Both the position numbers and the translations under genes were made by a program. The notes beneath the pieces are model-generated. The model was not told the origin of the DNA and made no database searches. It worked only from the letters and a program-made list of their open reading frames with translations. From Undibacterium sp. 5I1 (GTDB lineage Bacteria > Pseudomonadota > Gammaproteobacteria > Burkholderiales > Burkholderiaceae_D): 64,000 nucleotides of DNA. Below are positions 1 through 9,194 of this stretch, piece by piece (the stretch's first letter is position 1; the number at the start of each line of letters is the position of its first letter). The stretch covers positions 1,550,001 through 1,614,000 of the forward strand of contig NZ_JAVIWI010000001.1 in assembly GCF_034314085.1 (NCBI RefSeq), read 5' to 3'.

Positions 1-72
1 TTGTTTTCGGAGAAATCCTACAAAACTTTAATAAGTAAATCTACCGAAGAATGGTTGAAATCAAATGCCTGG
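1..72. other. Window edge downstream of flgJ
   Basis: AT-rich non-coding sequence after the flgJ stop codon. I see no gene start, RNA gene or clear terminator hairpin. Flagellar genes such as flgK or flgL often follow flgJ, but nothing of them lies inside the window. Confidence 0.5.
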
Positions 73-990
73 CTAAGTTGACAAGGTTTGATTGATGATT
101 TTTGACAACTTATTAGCATACTGAGGATCGGTTGCATAACCCGCTTTTTGCAAACCTTGCGCAAAACTAGAAGCATCTTTTGAGTTTGCAATTACACCTT
201 CATAACGAGGATTATTTGTCAGTAATTTGGCGTAATCTTTGAAAGCGTCGCCATAAGAATCATAGGACTTAAATTTTTCTACTTTCTTGTACGCAACTCC
301 GTTCACATACTCAGTCGTAACCGCATCAACCGTCTTGCCCTTCCATTTGCTATTAGCTTTCATGCCAAAAATATTGTGACTTGGCGTTCCATCAACTGAT
401 TTGATTTCTTTTTTGCCCCAACCACTCTCTAACGCCGCCTGCCCCAACATAAATTTGGCAGGTATACCCGTTTCTATACTGGCTTGTTCTGCATGCGCAG
501 ATAATTTTTGCTGGAACTCCTTCACATTGCCAGTTCCACTAATGGGAGAATCATCGGCAATACTCATTTTCTGCCCCAGCTTCATGTTGCTCAGGTAAGA
601 GTCAATTCCACGCGCATTGATACTAGTAAGATTATTATTTAAACCACTATTTTGAGATAAACCGTCACCTTGCAATGCCTGACTCAATTGCGTATTCGAA
701 AGCTGTTTAACCAAAGCGTCTGCCAATCCTATGCCGCGTTTTGCCATATTTTGTGACAACTGCTGATCGAGCATGGACGTGTACATCTTACTTTGCTCAT
801 TATCAAAAGGACCATCCTGACCACCTGCCTGTCGCATCGACTTCAACATCATCGTCATGTATAAGGCCTCGAACTGCTTGGCAGCCGCCTTCAACGCATC
901 TGGAGAATTGTTCTTGGCAGATTGCTTGAGATCATCCAAACCTTTGGTATCAAAAGCAAGTTTATCCGAAATGTCTGCACGTCCTATCAT
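73..990 (-). CDS. flgJ: FlgJ, rod assembly protein with peptidoglycan hydrolase domain
   Basis: This 305-residue protein has the two-part FlgJ layout. The N-terminal rod-capping part (about residues 30-100) carries the AAAKQFEALYMTMMLKSMR helix typical of rod-binding FlgJ. A low-complexity linker follows, then a C-terminal glucosaminidase domain (about 155-300). The motif QAALESGWGKKE contains the likely catalytic glutamate at residue 188. Known role of the family: a periplasmic scaffold for the rod that opens the murein layer locally. It is the last gene of the flgBCDEFGHIJ series and lies 9 bp after flgI, so it is probably co-transcribed. Length is normal for the two-domain beta/gamma-proteobacterial form. 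Confidence 0.96.
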   Translation of the reverse strand: MIGRADISDKLAFDTKGLDDLKQSAKNNSPDALKAAAKQFEALYMTMMLKSMRQAGGQDGPFDNEQSKMYTSMLDQQLSQNMAKRGIGLADALVKQLSNTQLSQALQGDGLSQNSGLNNNLTSINARGIDSYLSNMKLGQKMSIADDSPISGTGNVKEFQQKLSAHAEQASIETGIPAKFMLGQAALESGWGKKEIKSVDGTPSHNIFGMKANSKWKGKTVDAVTTEYVNGVAYKKVEKFKSYDSYGDAFKDYAKLLTNNPRYEGVIANSKDASSFAQGLQKAGYATDPQYANKLSKIINQTLST

Positions 991-999
991 GGCAACACC

Positions 1000-2118
1000 T
1001 TAAATGATTTCAAGATCGGCACGCATAGCACCGGAAGCTTTCATTGCCTGCAATATTGCAAGCAAATCTTGCGGTGTTGCGCCAATGGCATTGAGTGCTT
1101 TAACGACATCGGTCAAAGTAGTACCTGCCTTCAACATAACGAGCTGCCCTGCATCTTTGGTAATAGTGATATCAGATTTCTGAGTAAGCTCGGTTTGCCC
1201 GGCAGCAAGTGCATTTGGCTGACTCACTGCGGTATCTGTATTGATCACCACAGACAGATTGCCATGCGCGATGGCGCAAGCGTCTAGAGTAACCGCTTGA
1301 TTCATCACAATTGATCCGGTTCTCGCATTCAGGATAACTTTTGCTGCAATTTGGGCAGGTGTGACTTCTATGCTCTCAAGATTGCCTAAAAATGCGACTC
1401 GCTGATCGCTGCCAAGCGGTGTTCTGACCTGGATTACGCGACCATCCATCGCCGCCGCTGTACCAGCACCGAATTTTTTATTGATTGCATCAACAACCTT
1501 GCTCGCAGTAGAAAAGTCACTGGTGTTCAATTCCAGATGCACTACACCATCTTGCCCCAATATGGATGCGACGGCTTTTTCGACAGTCGCACCGGAAGAA
1601 ATACGTCCAACGCTCAGATGATTGACCTGCACTTTGCTTCCACCAGCGGCAGCGCCAACACCACCGACTAAAACGTTGCCTTGTGCCATTGCATAAATTT
1701 GGTTATCGGCACCTTTGAGCGGCGTCATCAATAAGGTACCGCCTCGTAAACTCTTGGCATTGCCCATAGAAGAAACGGTGATATCGAGTGTTTGCCCTGG
1801 CTGAGAAAAAGGAGGAAGCGATGCCGTTACCATGACAGCCGCTACATTTTTTAATTGCAAACTCGTGCCGACGGGAATACTCACGCCCAATTGCTGCAAC
1901 ATACTAATCACACTTTGTACCGTAAACGGCGTTTGCGTTGTCTGATCGCCGCTGCCATCCAGACCGACTACCAGTCCATAGCCCAGCAGTTGATTCTGAC
2001 GCACGCCTTGAATACCAGCGATATCCTTCAAGCGCTCGGCATGGGATTGCATTGCCACCGTTGATCCCAACAGGCACATACAGACCATGCTGCGTCTGAT
2101 CCAATTTAATATCATCAT
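1000..2118 (-). CDS. flgI: FlgI, flagellar P-ring protein
   Basis: A 372-residue protein starting with a Sec signal peptide (about residues 1-27, ending in ...AMQSHA). It continues with the diagnostic FlgI opening ERLKDIAGIQGVRQNQLLGY and GLDGSGDQT. FlgI is exported to the periplasm and polymerises into the P ring around the distal rod in the peptidoglycan layer, helped by the chaperone FlgA, which is encoded in this window on the other strand. It is 49 bp downstream of flgH and 9 bp upstream of flgJ. Length and sequence are ordinary for the family. Confidence 0.97.
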   Translation of the reverse strand: MMILNWIRRSMVCMCLLGSTVAMQSHAERLKDIAGIQGVRQNQLLGYGLVVGLDGSGDQTTQTPFTVQSVISMLQQLGVSIPVGTSLQLKNVAAVMVTASLPPFSQPGQTLDITVSSMGNAKSLRGGTLLMTPLKGADNQIYAMAQGNVLVGGVGAAAGGSKVQVNHLSVGRISSGATVEKAVASILGQDGVVHLELNTSDFSTASKVVDAINKKFGAGTAAAMDGRVIQVRTPLGSDQRVAFLGNLESIEVTPAQIAAKVILNARTGSIVMNQAVTLDACAIAHGNLSVVINTDTAVSQPNALAAGQTELTQKSDITITKDAGQLVMLKAGTTLTDVVKALNAIGATPQDLLAILQAMKASGAMRADLEII

Positions 2119-2167
2119 TTCAAGCCCCCAACTCTATTCCACTCAACTACAACTTCCATTGCCACAA

Positions 2168-2842
2168 TCAAAGTGGAATAAAACTTAAGAAAAACCGCGT
2201 CAGTAAGGAATTAACCTCAGCGCGATCAATTCTGGCGGTAGATCGATATTCAAAACGAGCATCAGCAACTTGTCCTGATGCGACCACGTTGGCGGCCGAG
2301 ATACTAGCCGGTGTTACTACGCCCGAGAAACGCACATATTCAGCCCCTTGATCAAAGGCAATTTGCTTCTCGCCACTGACCAATAAATTTCCGTTTGGTA
2401 AAACATCAATCACAGTGACTGCAATCGTGCCCGTAAAATTATTACTCGCTGTTTGTGCACCTGCTGAGTCAAATTTACTGGACGATGTACTTGATAAACC
2501 GGCATTACTGGTAATAGCAGAAGACAAGCCAAGAAATGAAGGTACATTGAACGAGGTGCTACCACTCTTGTTGGCAGAACTTGCACCGGCTTTACCGGCA
2601 CTGGTTTTTTCGCTGATAGAGATGGTCAATACATCGCCTAACAAACGACCTTTTTGATCTTCAAATAAAGGCCGGTAAGATGCTGATTGATAAATTGCGC
2701 CATTAAGCTCCCTCTGCGGCTTAGCTGATTGTGGCGCTATCGTCATCGGTTGATGAATAATTGGCGGCGGCACGACAGCACAGCCAGCCATAGAAAATAA
2801 AACCGCTAAGAACAAGACAAAAAGGAAGGATGTAGATTTCAT
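2168..2842 (-). CDS. flgH: FlgH, flagellar L-ring lipoprotein
   Basis: A 224-residue protein with a lipoprotein signal peptide. A hydrophobic stretch leads to a lipobox MAGC with the modified cysteine at residue 21. The body has the FlgH features LFEDQKGRLLGDVLTISI and the C-terminal stretch FEYRSTARIDRAEVNSLL. FlgH forms the outer-membrane L ring that, with the P ring, acts as a bushing for the rod. It lies 7 bp after flgG, so translation is probably coupled within the flg operon. Confidence 0.97.
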   Translation of the reverse strand: MKSTSFLFVLFLAVLFSMAGCAVVPPPIIHQPMTIAPQSAKPQRELNGAIYQSASYRPLFEDQKGRLLGDVLTISISEKTSAGKAGASSANKSGSTSFNVPSFLGLSSAITSNAGLSSTSSSKFDSAGAQTASNNFTGTIAVTVIDVLPNGNLLVSGEKQIAFDQGAEYVRFSGVVTPASISAANVVASGQVADARFEYRSTARIDRAEVNSLLTRFFLSFIPL

Positions 2843-2849
2843 ATGAAAC

Positions 2850-3632
2850 TCACATTTGCGTTAATTTTTGCAGCATTTGATCCGAGGTTGTGATCGCCTT
2901 ACTATTAATCTCGTAAGCACGCTGGGTCTGAATCATATTGACTAACTCTTCTGCAACATTGACATTAGACGTCTCAATAAAGCCTTGTGTCAGTAATCCA
3001 GCTCCGTTTGTACCAGGCGTGTTGGTGCCCGGGCTACCTGATGCCGCTGTTTCTGTATATAGATTTTCACCGTTCGCTAACAATCCGGCCGGATTGATAA
3101 AAGTAGCCAACTGTATGGAACCGACTTGCACCGGCGCAGCGGAACCGGGCTGCGTCACGGAGACAGTGCCATCCCGCCCTACCGTGATAGATTGTGCATT
3201 TGCTGGGATCGAAATAGCAGGCTGAATCACAAATCCACTAGACGTCACCATTTGGCCTTGGCTATCGGTCTGAAATGAGCCATCTCTGGTGTAACCAGTA
3301 GTGCCATCGGGCAGCAACACCTGGAAGAAACCTTCTCCCTGGATGGCAACATCCTTAGAATTACTTGTCTGTTGCAAATTGCCTTGAGTAAAAATGCGCT
3401 CTGTCGCAACTGGACGGACGCCCGTACCCAATTGCAAACCTGAAGGTAATTGAGTTTGTTGAGAACTCTGGGCGCCAGGCTGACGCAGTGTTTGATAAAG
3501 CAAATCCTCAAATATCGCACGCGACCGTTTAAAACCCGTGGTACTGACGTTGGCCAGATTGTTTGAGATGACATCCATTTGCGTCTGCTGCGCATCAAGC
3601 CCGGTTTTGGCAATCCATAATGAGCGTATCAT
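2850..3632 (-). CDS. flgG: FlgG, distal rod protein
   Basis: Starting at the ATG at 3632, the protein is 260 residues, the usual FlgG length. That start has a GGAGAAA ribosome binding site about 6 bases upstream, while an upstream in-frame start (3650) would add an unsupported leader. The opening [20 protein letters not shown] and the [15 protein letters not shown] motif mark the rod/hook/basal-body N-terminal domain. The C-terminus ([26 protein letters not shown]) is the matching coiled-coil helix. FlgG builds the distal rod. It sits between flgF and flgH in the standard order. Confidence 0.97.
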   Translation of the reverse strand: MIRSLWIAKTGLDAQQTQMDVISNNLANVSTTGFKRSRAIFEDLLYQTLRQPGAQSSQQTQLPSGLQLGTGVRPVATERIFTQGNLQQTSNSKDVAIQGEGFFQVLLPDGTTGYTRDGSFQTDSQGQMVTSSGFVIQPAISIPANAQSITVGRDGTVSVTQPGSAAPVQVGSIQLATFINPAGLLANGENLYTETAASGSPGTNTPGTNGAGLLTQGFIETSNVNVAEELVNMIQTQRAYEINSKAITTSDQMLQKLTQM

Positions 3633-3694
3633 TTTATTTCTCCTGAGCACGAAGGCAACATATCAATTCTTTAGTCATTTTGAGGCTAATAGCA

Positions 3695-4435
3695 TCAAGT
3701 CAAAGCCATAATCTGACTAGCTTTAGTAGCGTTACTCTCAGCGTTCTGGAGTAACTTCATATTCATTTCAAATTGTCGGGCCAGATTAATCATTGAGACC
3801 ATAGACTCGATAACACTGACATTGCTACCCTCCAACGTGCCACCGGCAACATTTACCGCAGGATCAGCGTCGAGCGCGCTGCCATCTTTGGTCTTAAATA
3901 AACCGTCGTCACCGCGAACCAAGTTTTGTTCAGGGGGATTGGCCAGTTTTAAACGCCCGATAATCTCCACTGCACTGGTTTTTGGGCCGTTTGGAACGCT
4001 GGAAATTGTGCCGTCGCTCGCAATGGTGATCGTTACGTCAGGCGGCACCGTGATCGGTCCGGTCTCACCGACGACATTAAGACCGCTTAGGGTCTGCAGT
4101 ACGCCATTTTCATTCAGCTTTAAACTGCCATTGCGGGTCATCGCCTCACTGCCATCATCGCGCTGAACGACTAGCCACCCCTTCCCCTGCACCGCCACAT
4201 CTAACGCGCGGCCTGTGATTTGGGCATTACCAGTAGAAAAATCCGAACCGACCGTCGCATCGACAACAAAAGCGCGTGTTGGTAAGCCCGGTCCAATCAC
4301 TGGCACCGCACGAAAAGAATCTATCTGAGCACGAAACCCTGTAGTAGTCGCATTGGCGAGATTATTAGAATTTGTCGCCTGCTGCTCAAGGATGTGCTTC
4401 GCTCCCGTCATCGCGGTATAGATCAAACGATCCAT
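3695..4435 (-). CDS. flgF: FlgF, proximal rod protein
   Basis: Taking the ATG at 4435 (opening MDRLIYTAMTGAKHILEQQA) gives 246 residues, typical for FlgF. A GAAGAGAGA purine tract precedes it, and the upstream in-frame start at 4459 would only add MLIEERYE. The N-terminal NNLANATTTGFRAQ motif and C-terminal VSVIESMVSMINLARQFEMN helix define a rod-family protein. FlgF forms part of the proximal rod between FlgB/C and FlgG. It is separated from flgE by an unusually long gap of 347 bp that contains a copy of the dispersed 85-bp element. Confidence 0.96.
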   Translation of the reverse strand: MDRLIYTAMTGAKHILEQQATNSNNLANATTTGFRAQIDSFRAVPVIGPGLPTRAFVVDATVGSDFSTGNAQITGRALDVAVQGKGWLVVQRDDGSEAMTRNGSLKLNENGVLQTLSGLNVVGETGPITVPPDVTITIASDGTISSVPNGPKTSAVEIIGRLKLANPPEQNLVRGDDGLFKTKDGSALDADPAVNVAGGTLEGSNVSVIESMVSMINLARQFEMNMKLLQNAESNATKASQIMALT

Positions 4436-4550
4436 TTCATATCTCTCTTCAATAAGCAATACACATTTTTACTGATCATACAAACACAATTAAACGCTAA
4501 CAATTACCGTAATTTCATTTCTATTGCTTCAAATTTATAACGAGGAACTT

Positions 4551-4635
4551 AATATACTCCCCATCACTTTCTTAAAAATCGCCCTATTAGCAAAAAATTA
4601 CCTAGACAATTAAATATACATACTAGGAGTATATA
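4551..4635 (-). repeat. 85-bp dispersed palindromic element, copy 1
   Basis: One of seven related 85-bp intergenic elements. On the plus strand it begins AATATACTCCCC at 4551 and ends AGGAGTATATA near 4635, so its termini are inverted repeats. Read on the minus strand it aligns end to end with copy 3 (18001). The internal arm reads ATTGTCTAGGTAATTTT and its partner arm is eroded, so this is a diverged copy. It lies in the flgE-flgF gap, 147 bp after the flgE stop codon. Confidence 0.85.
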
Positions 4636-4679
4636 AATTAAAACATAAAAGAGTAAAGCATCGTACGAACCATTTAACG

Positions 4680-4760
4680 TCAACCCGCGCGGTGTAACTA
4701 CGGATTTGCTTCACGCCCACCACACCAACGTAAAGGCGCACCCCGCATTCGCGCGAGTCA
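4680..4760. other. GC-rich islet in the flgE-flgF gap
   Basis: This roughly 80-bp stretch is visibly more GC-rich than the AT-rich DNA around it (for example CAACCCGCGCGGTG and GCACCCCGCATTCGCGCG). On the minus strand it reads as a short coding-like run (MRGAPLRWCGGREANP, then stop). I do not recognise a gene. It may be a remnant of a dispersed coding-like repeat or of transferred DNA. Its composition is the only firm observation. Confidence 0.4.
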
Positions 4761-4782
4761 TATCAGTCTATTGATTTAATGC

Positions 4783-6066
4783 TTATCGCAAGTTCACCAA
4801 GGTTTGCTGAATTTGATCTTCTGTTTTGATCGTCTGGGCATTAGCTTGATAAACTCGCTGGGCAGTAATCATGTTGACCAGTTCCGCCGTAAGATCTGTG
4901 TTTGAATCCTCAACGGCAGACGAGGTCAAAGTTCCTTGACCGCTAGAGCCTGGTGCGCCAATTAACGCTTGGCCAGAGGTTGAAGTCTCGTTCCATTGAT
5001 TATCGCCAACTGACTGCAAACCATTTGCGTTGGTAAAACTCGCCAGAACAACTTGCCCTAACACTGCTGTTTTACCGTTGGTATAACTACCAACGATCGT
5101 CCCGTCTTTAGCGGTACTAAAACTGGACAACTTACCTGACGCAAAACCATCCTGCTTGAGCGTACTAACACTGAAATTAGAACCGAATTGGGTTGAACCA
5201 GTAAAATCTAATTTGATATCAATCGGCGTTGAAATTGGGGTAACCGCGCCAGTGGTAACTGGAACAGCAACCTTTAACGCTCTTGGATCATTTGCAGAAA
5301 ATGCCGGCGTTGCAGCAACCATCTTGCCCAAATTGTCAAAGGTCAACTGTCCTAAGGCAACAGGCGCTGCTGGAGGCACATAACCAATCGGTACTCCATC
5401 ACTTGTGGCATAAACATTCCATGTCAACGCGGCGGGGTCTTTTGCAAAAAAAGTTTGCAGCTCATGTGAATTACCCAAGCTATCAAAGACAGATACGGAA
5501 GTCGCGTTGTTATAAGAAGTTGGATCCGTTGGTGAAAACGCGATCGGTGAAGCACCACCAGGATTTGTCTGACGCGAATCCAGATTGACGAGTGCATTTG
5601 CGACCTTGGTTTGCGCTGGCGAAATATCAGCCGTGTTGATATTAATCGGCGCTGGGGCACCAGTCGATAAGACACCGTTTGCATTAGCAACATAGCCCGT
5701 TAGCTGTGCACCCTGCGCATTGATAATATTGCCGTTTTTATCTAACTGGAATTGACCATTCCGGGTATAAGACACTGAGCCATTCGTGTTCATTCTAAAA
5801 AATCCATTGCCATTGATCGCGATATCCAAAGGATTATTCGTATTGGTCACATTACCCTGCGTAAATTGCTGAGCAATCGCGGCAACTTTAGTACCAATAC
5901 CAACTTGTCCACCACCTGAGCCATTGAGAGAATTGGCATAGACATCGGCAAATTGCACTTCTGCCTGTTTAAAGCCAACCGTGCTGGCATTGGAGATGTT
6001 ATTGCCGATCACGTCTAACGATTTGGATGCCGCGTTTAAGCCGCTTAAGCCTTGTTGAAAACCCAT
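4783..6066 (-). CDS. flgE: FlgE, flagellar hook protein
   Basis: A 427-residue hook protein. It opens MGFQQGLSGLNAASKSLDVI and has the NNISNASTVGFKQAE motif of the N-terminal D0 domain. The middle is variable, and the C-terminal helix (LTAELVNMITAQRVYQANAQ) pairs with the N-terminus. FlgE polymerises into the universal-joint hook outside the cell, under the FlgD cap encoded just upstream. The spacing of 81 bp to flgD fits an operon. The long downstream gap may allow separate control of flgFGHIJ. Confidence 0.97.
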   Translation of the reverse strand: MGFQQGLSGLNAASKSLDVIGNNISNASTVGFKQAEVQFADVYANSLNGSGGGQVGIGTKVAAIAQQFTQGNVTNTNNPLDIAINGNGFFRMNTNGSVSYTRNGQFQLDKNGNIINAQGAQLTGYVANANGVLSTGAPAPININTADISPAQTKVANALVNLDSRQTNPGGASPIAFSPTDPTSYNNATSVSVFDSLGNSHELQTFFAKDPAALTWNVYATSDGVPIGYVPPAAPVALGQLTFDNLGKMVAATPAFSANDPRALKVAVPVTTGAVTPISTPIDIKLDFTGSTQFGSNFSVSTLKQDGFASGKLSSFSTAKDGTIVGSYTNGKTAVLGQVVLASFTNANGLQSVGDNQWNETSTSGQALIGAPGSSGQGTLTSSAVEDSNTDLTAELVNMITAQRVYQANAQTIKTEDQIQQTLVNLR

Positions 6067-6147
6067 GATATTTCCCCTTATTTACTAGAATTAAATTAAC
6101 TGAAGTTGAACTTAAAATGACAAGAATAGATTTTTTGCAGATTGTTC

Positions 6148-6813
6148 TTAATAGATTTTTCTGATATCGGCCATACTGATATCACCAATATTCGCCACAC
6201 TCAATTTAACTCCTTGCGCGTTGGATGTAACGCTAGACACGAGGCCAAAACTTAATGCAGTTGCATCCACCGCTTTGCCTGCTGAAGTTGCAGCTACAGA
6301 GAATGTGTACTGGCCGTCAGCCGCAACACCACCAGCATCGGTGCTACCATCCCAGGTTAATTGATTAAGGCCTGATGCTGTTGAGCCAAGACTAATTGTC
6401 TTAACCGTAGCACCGGCGGCATTTTTAATCGTGACATCGACCTTGTCTGCGCCCTGAACTAAATCGATGCCATAAATCGATTTACCGCTAGACAAACTAA
6501 TTGCACTACCAGGTGCAATCACACCATGACCAATCATGTTGGCGGCCTGTAAATTTTGTCCAGCAATCATATTGGTGCTTAAAGTAGCGACTGCAGCATT
6601 GAGCTGATTGATCCCTGTTACTGTGGATAACTGGGCTAACTGACTTGTCACCTGAGCGTTGTCCATCGGGTTCAGTGGATCCTGATTTTTCATTTGCGTT
6701 ACGAGCAAATTCAAAAATTGATTTTGAGTATCTGCTACAGTCGATTTTGTCGCTGCAGTACCGTTCTGCGTCGCCAGTAAAGCTGGATCAACGGTATTAG
6801 TAATAGTAGTCAT
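6148..6813 (-). CDS. flgD: FlgD, hook cap / hook assembly protein
   Basis: A 221-residue protein with the FlgD N-terminal export and assembly segment QNQFLNLLVTQMKNQDPLNP (about residues 31-50) followed by MDNAQVTSQLAQLSTV. The C-terminal part contains the FlgD tudor-like and FnIII-like region with GLNQLTWDGSTDAGGVA. FlgD caps the growing hook and leaves when the hook is complete. The gene lies between flgC and flgE as usual. A gap of 132 bp separates it from flgC. Confidence 0.97.
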   Translation of the reverse strand: MTTITNTVDPALLATQNGTAATKSTVADTQNQFLNLLVTQMKNQDPLNPMDNAQVTSQLAQLSTVTGINQLNAAVATLSTNMIAGQNLQAANMIGHGVIAPGSAISLSSGKSIYGIDLVQGADKVDVTIKNAAGATVKTISLGSTASGLNQLTWDGSTDAGGVAADGQYTFSVAATSAGKAVDATALSFGLVSSVTSNAQGVKLSVANIGDISMADIRKIY

Positions 6814-6945
6814 TTGAACTCCTTCATCCAGTATTTAGAGCGTTGCAAAAGTATTTTATTGATACGCTGATGAGACATTTTTAACACAATGCTTTTACTA
6901 ATTTTGCTAATAACAAAACTAAGTAGCATTGAACAACATGATTAC

Positions 6946-7350
6946 TTACTGACCTAAAGTAAGGGTTTTAAGCAACAAAGTTTTAGCGGCATTCATCGTA
7001 TCAACGTTTGTCTGGTAAGAGCGAGAGGCAGAAATCATATTCACCATTTCTTCGACAACATTGACATTTGGCGTCGCCACATAACCTTTTTCATCGGCAA
7101 GAGGATGCTTAGGGTCATATATCAATTTAGGTTGATTACCATCTTCGACGACCTCCTTCACCTTGACGGATGTGGCAGTGGCATCGCTGGACGGCACGGC
7201 GCTAAAAACGACCTGTTTGGCTTTATAGGGCTGACCGTTTGAGCTGGTTACGCTATCGGCGTTGGCTAAATTACTAGACACCACATTCAAGCGCTGTGCC
7301 TGGGCACTCATGGCGGAACCTGCGACATTAAAAATATTGAATAAGGACAT
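6946..7350 (-). CDS. flgC: FlgC, proximal rod protein
   Basis: A 134-residue protein that opens [20 protein letters not shown] and contains [20 protein letters not shown]. The C-terminus is [20 protein letters not shown]. These are the conserved ends of FlgC-class rod proteins, and the length is exactly that of the family. FlgC with FlgB and FlgF forms the proximal rod. It starts 2 bp after the flgB stop codon, so translational coupling is likely. Confidence 0.97.
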   Translation of the reverse strand: MSLFNIFNVAGSAMSAQAQRLNVVSSNLANADSVTSSNGQPYKAKQVVFSAVPSSDATATSVKVKEVVEDGNQPKLIYDPKHPLADEKGYVATPNVNVVEEMVNMISASRSYQTNVDTMNAAKTLLLKTLTLGQ

Positions 7351-7352
7351 AA

Positions 7353-7829
7353 TTACCCCTGGATAGCGGCCAACATGCCGCGAATCTGCATATTAATCAT
7401 AGTAAGGCTAGCCTCATAACGCAAAGAGTTATCCGCGAATTGATTGCGCTCCACATCCATATCTACCGTGTTGCCGTCCACGTTGCTCTGTACGGGGTTT
7501 CGGTACAATAGCTGACTAGTGCCGGCACTATTTTGTCCGTCAAGATGATTAGGAGATGTTTTTATTAACTCAGCTGAGGATTGATTTACTGTTTGGCTCA
7601 TTGCATTATTAGCCAAATTGCCATTCTGGTTGACGGCAGCGCCAGTCGATGTTGAAGTGGCTGCATTATTCAATGCATTACTCATCGCGGACGAAAAATC
7701 GATATCGCGCGCTTTATAATTGGGCGTGTCAGCGTTAGCGATATTGGATGAAATCAATTGCTGACGCTGCCCTCTGACAGATAGCGCAGTTTCTTGAAAA
7801 CGAAAATAATCGTCGATTCTGTTAGCCAT
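7353..7829 (-). CDS. flgB: FlgB, proximal rod protein
   Basis: I place the start at the ATG at 7829 ([20 protein letters not shown]), which has a strong GGAGGGA site 5 bases upstream and gives 158 residues. A longer reading frame to 7901 adds a leader unlike FlgB. The [19 protein letters not shown] motif and the C-terminal [17 protein letters not shown] helix are diagnostic. FlgB is the first gene of the flgBCDEFGHIJ series. The 229-bp divergent region to flgA should hold the promoters for both directions, but I could not identify a clear site there. Confidence 0.97.
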   Translation of the reverse strand: MANRIDDYFRFQETALSVRGQRQQLISSNIANADTPNYKARDIDFSSAMSNALNNAATSTSTGAAVNQNGNLANNAMSQTVNQSSAELIKTSPNHLDGQNSAGTSQLLYRNPVQSNVDGNTVDMDVERNQFADNSLRYEASLTMINMQIRGMLAAIQG

Positions 7830-8058
7830 ATTCCCTCCAATTACGATCTGCTTTAGTCCAGTTTTAGCTTGATAACAACGCGATAATTTAAGTAAAAGCA
7901 ATATCAGCGGCTGTTTAAACGGTTTTTGATGCTTTGCATGTTATCCCCGTAAAGGCAAGTCCAATCGTCTAAAAAGAAGACCAAAATACCGTCTATTCCT
8001 CGATTTACTTTCCAAGATAAAACCTACAATTTGATTCAATGCTTCCACCGAGAATCCA

Positions 8059-8769
8059 ATGAAAAAGCGATTAATATCGAGATCAATGCTGGCCATCCTA
8101 AGCATAATCTTGAGCACGCAAGTCGTTGCCGAGCCAAACAACGCTCAGCAAAATCCCTTGGCGGTGAGAGAGGCAGCAGAAAACTTTTTAAAAACACAGT
8201 CCGCCGGCCAATCTGGCGATGTGCGCATTAGCGTTGGGCCACTGGATAGTCGCTTAAACTTAGCTGCATGCCCTAATTTATTGCCATTTTTACCTCAGGG
8301 AAGTAAACCTTGGGGCAAGATTACGGTAGGCGTACGCTGCGCAGAACCAACGCCTTGGATTGTGTATCTCACAGCAAATGTGCAAATTACTGGCGATTAC
8401 TATGTCACTGCGGGATCTTTGGCGATAGGACATGTTCTGACAGCCTCGGATCTAATCAAAACCAAAGGAGAATTATCAAGCCTACCAAATGGTGTTGTGA
8501 CAAATCCAGAGCAAGCGATAGGCAGGTCAATAACGACATCCGTCACGTCTGGCACTACATTAAGAGGAGACATACTAAAAAATCCTCCGGTAGTGCAACA
8601 AGGACAATCCGTGCGCGTAACCAGTACGGGTAAAGGATTTCAAGTGGCGACTGACGGACAGGCATTAAACAATGCCAGCGAAGGACAAGTAGCAAAAGCA
8701 AAGACAATGTCAGGTCAAGTAGTTAGCGGAATAGCCAGAGCTGGTGGGATCATTGAGGTCACCTATTGA
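8059..8769 (+). CDS. flgA: FlgA, P-ring assembly chaperone
   Basis: A 236-residue protein with a signal peptide of about 24 residues (MKKRLISRSM... ending STQVVA). It is followed by FlgA family sequence, including the SAF-like C-terminal half (YYVTAGSLAIGHVLTASDL, then GRSITTSVTSGTTLRGD). FlgA works in the periplasm as a chaperone for FlgI in P-ring assembly. It is transcribed divergently from flgB. The downstream flgM has its own promoter 43 bp after the flgA stop codon. Confidence 0.96.
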   Translation: MKKRLISRSMLAILSIILSTQVVAEPNNAQQNPLAVREAAENFLKTQSAGQSGDVRISVGPLDSRLNLAACPNLLPFLPQGSKPWGKITVGVRCAEPTPWIVYLTANVQITGDYYVTAGSLAIGHVLTASDLIKTKGELSSLPNGVVTNPEQAIGRSITTSVTSGTTLRGDILKNPPVVQQGQSVRVTSTGKGFQVATDGQALNNASEGQVAKAKTMSGQVVSGIARAGGIIEVTY

Positions 8770-8811
8770 ATCGGAAATTACCATTTGGAACGATATTTCC
8801 TTACTCAAGGT

Positions 8812-8838
8812 TAAAGTTTAAAATAACGCAGCCGATAT
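8812..8838 (+). promoter_or_regulatory. Sigma-28 (FliA) promoter for flgMN
   Basis: TAAAGTTT at 8812-8819, an 11-base spacer, then GCCGATAT at 8831-8838. This matches the FliA consensus TAAAGTTT-N11-GCCGATAA at 15 of 16 positions. It lies 44 bp before the GTG start of flgM. It would make flgM, the anti-sigma factor gene, a late gene driven by the sigma factor it inhibits, as known in enteric bacteria. Confidence 0.88.
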
Positions 8839-8882
8839 ACATAACGTAGATGTATATAAATCCGAATAAAGAGGGTAACGCT

Positions 8883-9194
8883 GTGAAAATTAATGACGCA
8901 CTACCAAGTACGCCGGCAGTACCAACTGGTACTCAGGTTCGTACTGATCGCTCGCCCGATAAAGCAGAGGTAGCAACGACGCCTTCGCATACGGTGCAGA
9001 TCTCGCCCCTGTCGACGCAATTGCAGGCTTTACAAAATACTCAGGCTAATAGCGGTGTGTTTGCAACAAAAAAAGTGGAAGAAATTAAGCTCGCCATTTC
9101 TGAAGGACGCTTCCAGGTCAACTCAGAAAAAGTAGCTGATGGCTTGCTTGAGACTGTTAAAGATTTATTAAACTCCAGAAAACAATCATCATGA
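8883..9194 (+). CDS. flgM: FlgM, anti-sigma-28 factor
   Basis: I start this at the GTG at 8883, giving 103 residues opening (M)KINDALPSTPAVP. That opening matches FlgM proteins, and the AGAGGG tract is well placed upstream. The earlier in-frame ATG at 8850 would only add MYINPNKEGNA. The C-terminal half (VEEIKLAISEGRFQVNSEKV, ADGLLETVKDLL) is the FliA-binding region. FlgM holds FliA inactive until it is exported through the finished hook. It overlaps flgN by an ATGA junction and has a sigma-28 promoter. Confidence 0.94.
   Translation: MKINDALPSTPAVPTGTQVRTDRSPDKAEVATTPSHTVQISPLSTQLQALQNTQANSGVFATKKVEEIKLAISEGRFQVNSEKVADGLLETVKDLLNSRKQSS

Noticed and set aside
7830..7901. Longer FlgB starting at 7901
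   Set aside because: The added leader is unlike FlgB and the ATG at 7829 has a strong ribosome binding site and the conserved opening.
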